57,892 nucleotides of DNA. It comes from an uncultured Bacteroidales bacterium (GTDB lineage Bacteria > Bacteroidota > Bacteroidia > Bacteroidales > Muribaculaceae). Made by a program: the position numbers and the translations under genes. The stretch spans positions 1 to 57,892 of the forward strand of contig CASENC010000031.1 in assembly GCA_949289215.1 (NCBI GenBank). The letters run 5' to 3'. Below the pieces are notes generated by a model. That model was not told the DNA's origin. It worked only from the letters and a program-made list of their open reading frames with translations, and searched no databases. The first letter of the stretch is position 1, and every line of letters starts with the position of its first letter. Of this stretch, positions 51,835-57,892 are shown piece by piece.

Positions 51835-53499
51835 ATGACATCAACTACTATCAATCAACCAACGCTGAGAGACTCGGCGGCGATGCGGTGGACAGTGCTG
51901 CTGTTCCTCGCTTTCGCAATGTTTTGTTCCTACATCTTTATGGACATCCTTTCGCCCATCAAGGACTTGATGCAATCGACCCGTGGATGGGACTCGACGG
52001 CATTCGGCACCATGCAGGGGTCGGAAACATTCCTCAATGTGTTTGTATTCTTCCTGATTTTTGCGGGTATCATTCTCGACAAGATGGGCGTGCGCTTTAC
52101 AGCCGTGCTTTCGGGTGCCGTGATGCTGGTGGGTGCCACCATCAACTGGTATGCCGTTACCGAAATGTTCCAAGGCACCGCCCTTGAACAATGGTTTACC
52201 GACAACCTTAATTACATACCGGGCTTTGACGAACTGGGTATATCGCCATTTTACGAGGGTATGCCGGCCTCGGCCAAGTTCTCGGCCATAGGGTTCATGA
52301 TATTCGGCTGCGGCGTGGAAATGGCAGGCATCACCGTGTCGCGAGGCATTGTCAAGTGGTTCAAAGGCCGCGAAATGGCTCTCGCCATGGGGTCGGAGAT
52401 GGCTCTCGCCAGGTTGGGCGTGGCCACCTGCATGATATTCTCGCCCATGTTTGCAAGGTTGGGCGGCGACATCGACGTGTCGCGCTCGGTAGCCTTCGGC
52501 GTGGTGCTGCTCATGATTGCGTTGATAATGTTCATAGTATATTTCTTCATGGACAAGAAACTCGACGCACAGACGGGTGAAGCCGAAGAAAAAGACGACC
52601 CGTTCAAGATAAGCGACATCGGTTCAATCCTGAAGAGCGGCGGTTTTTGGCTTGTGGCACTGCTGTGCGTGCTTTACTATTCGGCCATTTTCCCGTTCCA
52701 GAAATATGCCGTGAATATGCTGCAATGCAACCTCGTGTTTGAAGAAGTTCCCGCCGACTCGTTTTGGGCAACCAACACCGTTACAGTCATACAATATTGC
52801 ATAATGCTGGTGGTTGCGGCAGCCTCGTTCGCCAGCAATTTCACCAAGAAAGCCGGTATGCGATACGGTATGCTCGCACTTGCCGTGGTTGCTCTCGTGG
52901 TATTCTGCTACATGGGATATATGCGCCAAAGCGCCGAAACGGTGTTTGCCGTGTTCCCACTGCTTGCCGTGGGCATAACCCCTATACTGGGCAATTACGT
53001 CGATCACAAAGGTAAGGCTGCATCGATGCTGGTACTCGGCTCTTTGCTGCTCATCTTCTGCCACCTCACATTTGCGTTCATTCTTCCCACATTCAGCGAC
53101 AATGCCGTTGGCGGCGTGATTGTGGCATACATCACGATACTCGTGCTCGGGGCCAGCTTCTCGCTTGTTCCGGCATCGTTATGGCCCAGCGTGCCCAAGC
53201 TCGTCGATGCAAAAATCATCGGCAGTGCTTATGCGCTCATCTTTTGGATACAAAACATCGGCCTGTGGCTCTTCCCATTACTGATAGGCAAAGTACTTGA
53301 CCAAACCAACCCGCAACTCGTCACCGACCTTGCCAACGGTGTCATCACTGCCGAGGAGGCTGCCGTGTCATACGACTACACCGCCCCGCTTGTGATGCTT
53401 GCCTGCCTGGGCGTGGCCGCCTTGGTATTAGGCCTGGTGCTCAAAGTGGTTGACCGCAAAAAAGGCCTCGGCCTCGAAGAACCCAACGTGAAGGAATAA
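51835..53499 (+). CDS. MFS transporter
   Basis: A 554-residue major facilitator superfamily protein with about 12 hydrophobic helices. The loop after helix 2 reads DKMGVRFTAVLSG, close to the MFS motif GxLxDrxGrR. Residues 110-140 form an unusual extra loop between early helices (TDNLNYIPGFDELGISPFYE), and a charged loop of about 25 residues (KLDAQTGEAEEKDDPFKISD) joins the two halves. Substrate unknown. It converges on the GH13 amylase gene, so shared function is possible but not shown. Confidence 0.88.
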   Translation: MTSTTINQPTLRDSAAMRWTVLLFLAFAMFCSYIFMDILSPIKDLMQSTRGWDSTAFGTMQGSETFLNVFVFFLIFAGIILDKMGVRFTAVLSGAVMLVGATINWYAVTEMFQGTALEQWFTDNLNYIPGFDELGISPFYEGMPASAKFSAIGFMIFGCGVEMAGITVSRGIVKWFKGREMALAMGSEMALARLGVATCMIFSPMFARLGGDIDVSRSVAFGVVLLMIALIMFIVYFFMDKKLDAQTGEAEEKDDPFKISDIGSILKSGGFWLVALLCVLYYSAIFPFQKYAVNMLQCNLVFEEVPADSFWATNTVTVIQYCIMLVVAAASFASNFTKKAGMRYGMLALAVVALVVFCYMGYMRQSAETVFAVFPLLAVGITPILGNYVDHKGKAASMLVLGSLLLIFCHLTFAFILPTFSDNAVGGVIVAYITILVLGASFSLVPASLWPSVPKLVDAKIIGSAYALIFWIQNIGLWLFPLLIGKVLDQTNPQLVTDLANGVITAEEAAVSYDYTAPLVMLACLGVAALVLGLVLKVVDRKKGLGLEEPNVKE

Positions 53500-53551
53500 T
53501 CCCTGCCGATGTGTGTGCAATTGATTGCACCAAACTCCCCGGCACAAAAAT

Positions 53552-53589
53552 AACAAACGGTTTCGGAAAATTTTCCGAAACCGTTTGTT
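53552..53589. terminator. Bidirectional terminator between convergent genes
   Basis: A 38-base perfect palindrome, from AACAAACGGTTTCGG to CCGAAACCGTTTGTT, followed by GTTTTT on the right and TTTTTGTGCC on the left. It can end both the MFS transcript and the leftward amylase transcript. Confidence 0.9.
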
Positions 53590-53621
53590 GTTTTTGACAT
53601 ACAAATCTTTGTATGCTAATA

Positions 53622-55484
53622 TCATTCAAGGATATACAAGGCACGTGGAGCAAACTGCATATTGGGCAGTATGGTAACTTCTTCGCCTGTCATTACATCT
53701 TGGAATGCCTCGCCCGGTTGCATGATTTCGCGATATATCGACATATCAACGTCGAGAGTGCGATCGGTTCCATTCATAATCACTATCACACACTTGCCGT
53801 CAAGACTGCGTTCATAGACATACATTCCGTTTTCGGGCATAAAGTGCTTCAATGCACCGCGGGCAATCACATCATTGCCACGACGCCACCCGGCCAGGCG
53901 GCTTATGAATTCAAATGCCTCGTTTTGCATCTCGCTGCGACCGGCAGCCGTGAATTCATTACGGCTGTCACCGGGAAAACCGCCAGGCACGTCGAGACGG
54001 ATGTCGCCGTCGGAACGCTTCTTGTTGCCGTGCATAAGCAACTCGGTACCGTAGTAAATTTGCGGTATGCCACGAGTGGTGAGCAAGAAAGCCACACCTT
54101 GCTTCCACGCACCCAGGTCGGCAGGCATTTCAAGCAAGAAACGGTCGGTGTCGTGATTGTCGAGGAACGTGAGCACCTTATGCGGGTCGGCATACAGGTA
54201 ATCGAGCGAAAGGCGGTTGTATATTTCATTCAACCCTTTCCCATACTGCTGCGTATCGCCATTGAATGCGCTATTGGCTGTGAGCATCGTCGGGAAATCC
54301 ATCACCGTCGGCAATTCGGGATTCCCTTTTCCGTTCAGTCGGTTGCTTGCCTGCCAAAAAGCCGTACCTGCCACGTCTCCATACCAGCACTCTCCCACTA
54401 TGTTGTAACCGGGATATTCAAGTTGCACATCCTTAATCCATTGAGCCATAGGCATCATGTCGGCATAAGGATAAGTATCCATACGGATACCGTCAATTTT
54501 ACTGTATTCAATCCACCACACCGAGTTTTGTATCAAATACTTCATCACGTGCGGATTGCTTTGGTTAAGGTCGGGCATCGACGGAACAAACCACCCTTTC
54601 ACCGTGCGCTCATAATCATAATCACTCACATAAGGGTCGTTAATCGTTGACAGGCGGAAATTAGTCATCAAGTCCCCGTCGGGGTGGTTAAACCAGTCAC
54701 GCGACGGCATATCGTGCATCCACGGGTGTTCACTGCCGCTGTGGTTGAAAATCATGTCCATCACCACTTTCAATCCACGCTCGTGAGCCTTGGCAATGAG
54801 TGTGGCATATTCCTCGTTTGAGCCCAGGCGCGGATCCACTCGGTAATAGTCGGTGGTCGCATATCCGTGGTACGAGCCGCCGGGCATATCATTCTCAAGC
54901 ACCGGATTAAGCCAAATGGCAGTCATGCCGAGCGAGTCGATATACCCCAGGTGGTTCTCGATACCCTTAAGGTCACCGCCGTGCCGTCCGCTCGGATTGT
55001 TACGATTAACCGGTACCGGGAACTTCATGTCGGCCACGACATTATTGGCGGTGTCGCCGTCGGCAAAGCGGTCGGGCATTATCAGGTAAAGCACATCGGC
55101 CGAAGTGAACGGCGTGGGCAACACACCATCACGCTGTTTCAATTCATATTTCACAGTCTTGCTTTTTTTGCCGGTTTTGAAGAAGATATCCATTTTCCCG
55201 GCAGTGGCCGACCTGGCCACATTCAAATAGATGATTTGATAATTAGGACTGTCCAAACGCACCACGCTGTCGATAGTCACACCAGGATAGCTCACCGACG
55301 GCTCGGCATCACGTATCTGGGGCGCATTGACAAGCAGTTGCACACTCGTGTTCTTCATACCGGCCCACCAAAATGGAGGATCGATGCGAACATCACTGTT
55401 TTTCTCTGATTTCTTGGCCGACGCTCCAAAGCCACACAGCAGCATAAGCATAACAGCCAACACAGTTTTTAGGTTTGTTTTCAT
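53622..55484 (-). CDS. Secreted GH13 alpha-amylase (SusA-like)
   Basis: A 620-residue glycoside hydrolase family 13 enzyme. Signal peptide (about 1-23) is followed by an N-terminal Ig-like domain (about 30-120), the catalytic barrel (MPDRFADGD; GHLGY-like NHLGYIDSLGMTAIWLNP; nucleophile Asp in DGIRMDTYPY; acid/base Glu in IVGECWYGD; third acid in FLDNHDTDR) and a C-terminal beta domain. It resembles neopullulanase/SusA, which cuts starch oligosaccharides in the periplasm. Divergent from it lies the TPR/AraC regulator. Confidence 0.92.
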   Translation of the reverse strand: MKTNLKTVLAVMLMLLCGFGASAKKSEKNSDVRIDPPFWWAGMKNTSVQLLVNAPQIRDAEPSVSYPGVTIDSVVRLDSPNYQIIYLNVARSATAGKMDIFFKTGKKSKTVKYELKQRDGVLPTPFTSADVLYLIMPDRFADGDTANNVVADMKFPVPVNRNNPSGRHGGDLKGIENHLGYIDSLGMTAIWLNPVLENDMPGGSYHGYATTDYYRVDPRLGSNEEYATLIAKAHERGLKVVMDMIFNHSGSEHPWMHDMPSRDWFNHPDGDLMTNFRLSTINDPYVSDYDYERTVKGWFVPSMPDLNQSNPHVMKYLIQNSVWWIEYSKIDGIRMDTYPYADMMPMAQWIKDVQLEYPGYNIVGECWYGDVAGTAFWQASNRLNGKGNPELPTVMDFPTMLTANSAFNGDTQQYGKGLNEIYNRLSLDYLYADPHKVLTFLDNHDTDRFLLEMPADLGAWKQGVAFLLTTRGIPQIYYGTELLMHGNKKRSDGDIRLDVPGGFPGDSRNEFTAAGRSEMQNEAFEFISRLAGWRRGNDVIARGALKHFMPENGMYVYERSLDGKCVIVIMNGTDRTLDVDMSIYREIMQPGEAFQDVMTGEEVTILPNMQFAPRALYILE

Positions 55485-55815
55485 GTAAATATAACAATAT
55501 AAGTGAATACCATGTGTCGATAAAACACAAGCGCAAGTTACTAAAAAAACGCCACACCGGCAATATACGCAACCCTCGAAATACCGTTAAATTTTCTATC
55601 CTGCGGCACCGGGGGCGGTTTAATTACTGCTTAATTAAATCTCAGGTGAATACAAACCTGCGATATTTCACGATTCATTGCAATTCCATCTTTTATACAA
55701 TATTCACAATTCCAAGCAACTACCCATATTAAATAAATCAGTACTTTTGCACATTGGAAAGTACATAATACCTTAACCTATAACGTAGAACAATTAAGTA
55801 ATCCATAATGAAGTT
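55485..55815. promoter_or_regulatory. Divergent intergenic region, amylase and regulator
   Basis: 331 AT-rich bases between the leftward amylase and the rightward regulator. TACTTTTG at 55742-55749, followed by GCAC, is the -7 box of the regulator; no -33 TTTG is placed well. No clear amylase promoter is seen. No gene is supported here. Confidence 0.5.
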
Positions 55816-57522
55816 ATGCACCGCCTTATAACAGCAATCAGCCTGATAATATGTTCTTTACTCACATCATACGCAGCCGGCGATACTGCCTCGCTGCCCG
55901 ACAGCCTGCTCTCGGAGGACAAGGTGTATGAACTCACTTTCACCGACCCTGAATTAGCCGGACAAATAATCGATGAAATGCGCCGGCGGCAGATGCAGCC
56001 CAAGCACGAACTCGACATTCTGGAAGGCGACCTACTTGTCAACAACCATTATTTCGACGAAGCAGCCGGCTTTTACCTCTCGGCTCTCGACAACGACTCG
56101 GTAAAAAACGACCCCGATACCCACATGAGCCTGCTGCACCGAATGATTACGTGCAGCGATGGCATACATGATGACAACGCAACCACACAATACGTCAAAC
56201 TACTGCTCGACGAGGCGCGCGAACACGGTAACAAACCCATGGAATCGATTGCCCTGTTCAATATGGGCAAACTGACTTATTACCAGGAAGACAAAGACCT
56301 GGGTTACGAATTGATATACGAGGCAATAAAGTTGATGGAACAAAGCGATTATGCCTACAAATACGACAACTTGAGGTATAATTACAATACCCTGCTGATT
56401 ATGCAACAACGCGACGAACGCTATGAAGACGCGTTGAACACACTCGCCGCACTTGAAAGGGTGGCAACGGCATCAACCAACGCCGAGCCGGAAATTGCCG
56501 ACCTTACAAAAAAAGAACTTAAGACGCTATATGCCCAGCAAGCAATAATATTGCACAAGCTCAACCGGCCGAAAGAAGCCGAAGAGGCCTACCGCAAATG
56601 GAAAACAGTAGCTCCCGAATATACTGCCGACGACTACATCATAGGGCCATACCTTGTGGGAACCGGGCACATGAACGAAGCCATAGATGTTTATGCCGGC
56701 CATGAACAGCAATTACGCAGCCGGGGCGACACCATAAGTTACCATATGCGCTCGTTGCTGCGTTCTTTGGGTCTTGTATATTACCGCACCGGAAAATACC
56801 AAAACTCGGCAGAATATTTCCTAAGGCTCGCAAACGTAACCGACAGCCTTAAAACTCGCGAACAGGCCAGCTCGGCACAAGAACTGGCCACGGCATACGA
56901 AACTCACAAAAAAGAAGCCGAACTGGTGGAACGTGCCAATAGCATAAAGGTGCGAAACGCATGGCTCGTGGGAACTGCGGCGGCCTTGATACTGCTGCTT
57001 GTGCTTATGTGGCGGCAAATGCGATATACCCGACTTATAAAAAAGAAAAACTCGGCATTGGTTGAAAATATCCAAGAATTACTCCACTATAAAACCGAAC
57101 TCGGCACCATAAAACATCAAGTGGCCCAAACTTCCGGCCCAAACAATGCCAACGGCAGACTGTCGGATTTTGAGACTGAAAACTGCCGAATCTTTGAACT
57201 GCTCGACAGGAAAATAAATGAAGAAAAACTGTTTCTAAACCCCGACCTGACTCGCGACGACCTTATGCACATAGCCCATACCGACAAAAACAGGCTTGCC
57301 AAAATAATGCAACAATACGAGTTCTCCAATACATCGGACTACGTGAACCGTAAGCGCCTCGATTATGCAGCCACCCAACTTGAGTTGCACCCTGAATACA
57401 CTATCAACGCCATAGCCGAATCGTGTGGGCTTCCCAATGTTCCCACTTTCAACCGGCTGTTCCGAAAACGCTTCGGCATGACACCGTCGGAATTTCGCAA
57501 GGCATTGAAAAGCCGCACATAA
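55816..57522 (+). CDS. Membrane-anchored TPR-AraC transcription regulator
   Basis: A 568-residue one-protein sensor-regulator. A signal-like segment (residues 1-20) leads to a periplasmic array of TPR-like helices (about 40-370: ALDNDSVKNDPDTHMSLLHR, then YYQEDKDLGYELIYEAIKLM and YYRTGKYQNSAEYFLRLANV). A membrane helix at about 380-396 (WLVGTAAALILLLVLMW) is followed by a coiled linker and an AraC-type DNA-binding domain (about 460-568: RDDLMHIAHTDKNRLAKIMQ, then INAIAESCGLPNVPTFNRLF, RKRFGMTPSEFRKAL). It would sense a periplasmic ligand and control nearby genes. Direct repeats 33 bases downstream are a likely binding site. Confidence 0.9.
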   Translation: MHRLITAISLIICSLLTSYAAGDTASLPDSLLSEDKVYELTFTDPELAGQIIDEMRRRQMQPKHELDILEGDLLVNNHYFDEAAGFYLSALDNDSVKNDPDTHMSLLHRMITCSDGIHDDNATTQYVKLLLDEAREHGNKPMESIALFNMGKLTYYQEDKDLGYELIYEAIKLMEQSDYAYKYDNLRYNYNTLLIMQQRDERYEDALNTLAALERVATASTNAEPEIADLTKKELKTLYAQQAIILHKLNRPKEAEEAYRKWKTVAPEYTADDYIIGPYLVGTGHMNEAIDVYAGHEQQLRSRGDTISYHMRSLLRSLGLVYYRTGKYQNSAEYFLRLANVTDSLKTREQASSAQELATAYETHKKEAELVERANSIKVRNAWLVGTAAALILLLVLMWRQMRYTRLIKKKNSALVENIQELLHYKTELGTIKHQVAQTSGPNNANGRLSDFETENCRIFELLDRKINEEKLFLNPDLTRDDLMHIAHTDKNRLAKIMQQYEFSNTSDYVNRKRLDYAATQLELHPEYTINAIAESCGLPNVPTFNRLFRKRFGMTPSEFRKALKSRT

Positions 57523-57554
57523 TAGCCTGTATCATAACATCATATCCGTTCATC

Positions 57555-57594
57555 TTGACAAAATAGTATATCTTTTTGACAAAACAGTATATCT
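57555..57594 (+). promoter_or_regulatory. Two direct repeats, 21-base period (AraC-type site)
   Basis: TTGACAAAATAGTATATCT (57555-57573) and TTGACAAAACAGTATATCT (57576-57594) differ at one base and start 21 bases apart, two turns of the helix. This is the usual geometry of AraC-family binding sites. They lie 39 to 78 bases upstream of the -7 box at 57633. Confidence 0.75.
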
Positions 57595-57609
57595 GCACGT
57601 CTCAATTTC

Positions 57610-57640
57610 TTGGCAGCACACGGCCTCATGCCTATTTTTG
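57610..57640 (+). promoter_or_regulatory. Promoter for a gene beyond the window
   Basis: TTG at 57610-57612, a 20-base spacer and TATTTTTG at 57633-57640, followed by GCAAC. No start codon with a believable frame follows in the remaining 250 bases, so the transcript has a long leader or makes a small RNA ending near 57836. Confidence 0.65.
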
Positions 57641-57780
57641 CAACAGCAAATAGGAAGAGTGGCGTTACAGCAGCACACGATGTGAACCGGTCATGAAGAG
57701 ACACTCATAAAAAACAATGCCCGGATATATGCTCCGGCAGAAGGATATACGAAATTATTGGTGTCCGCTAAAAAACAATA

Positions 57781-57841
57781 AGGCAAAAAATTCATGTCCG
57801 CAATGCCCATAAACAGGCGTTGCGGATACTTTTTTTGAAAA
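57781..57841 (+). repeat. Dispersed hairpin element, copy 2 (terminator-like)
   Basis: TCCGCAATGCC (57797-57807) pairs with GGCGTTGCGGA (57816-57826), with one G-T pair, and a T run follows at 57830-57836. It matches the element at 37694-37749 over most of its length. It could be a terminator or attenuator for the promoter at 57610. In 57842-57892 a further small stem CCGTCA/TGACGG is seen; no gene is supported in 57523-57892. Confidence 0.7.
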
Positions 57842-57892
57842 CCAAGCCCCCCGTCAGTCAAAAAGTGACGGTTCCGGAGGGTGTTCCCTTGC

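Overview
The window is Bacteroidota DNA, most probably order Bacteroidales; a Muribaculaceae-like gut bacterium is my inference. The signs are promoters of the Bacteroides type (TTTG, about 20 bases, then TAnnTTTG) before tRNA, typA, regulator and phage genes, A-rich leaders that often lack a Shine-Dalgarno sequence, a type IX secretion sorting domain, a TamL-type lipoprotein barrel, and a SusA-like amylase beside a membrane-anchored TPR/AraC regulator.

Bases 1 to about 33,460 are most of a siphovirus-type prophage, cut by the left window edge. From the left: an early operon (1-5018) of small, often cysteine-rich proteins, a tyrosine recombinase, an unknown protein and a PI-PLC-like protein; a block of stacked hairpins (5019-5264); four small leftward genes (5265-7076); an XRE-type repressor candidate (7256-7522); then the late rightward block. 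The late block holds small and large terminase, a possible major tail protein, portal, scaffold, HK97-type capsid, neck and tail-completion candidates, a chaperone-position gene with an A10 run, tape measure, tail hub, fibre and lectin-like receptor-binding proteins, holin-like proteins, an amidase and a spanin-like protein. The right end has a dense set of short tandem repeats, a leftward integrase, and an intact tRNA-Pro(TGG) that is the likely attachment site. No replication genes are seen, so they probably lie left of the window.

From about 33,460 on is host chromosome: tRNA-Pro, typA/bipA, a T9SS-secreted adhesin-like protein, a secreted C1 cysteine peptidase, a leftward run (two GNAT acetyltransferases, an RsmF/NSUN-type rRNA methyltransferase, a ROK kinase, a HAD phosphatase), a TamL-like barrel, an iron-dependent alcohol dehydrogenase, a TonB-receptor-like barrel, a VanZ-like protein, an NSS symporter with a small membrane protein, an MFS transporter, a secreted GH13 amylase and the TPR/AraC regulator. 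A promoter and two 19-base direct repeats 21 bases apart follow the regulator, so its target probably begins just beyond the window.

The most interesting points are a hairpin sequence shared by the leaders of the capsid gene and the 9769 gene; the palindrome overlapping the terminase promoter region; the PI-PLC-like protein in the early operon; two unrelated tyrosine recombinases in one prophage; the three repeat families between lysis genes and integrase; and the AraC-type direct repeats at the right end. All functional calls come from reading motifs and context, not from database searches.
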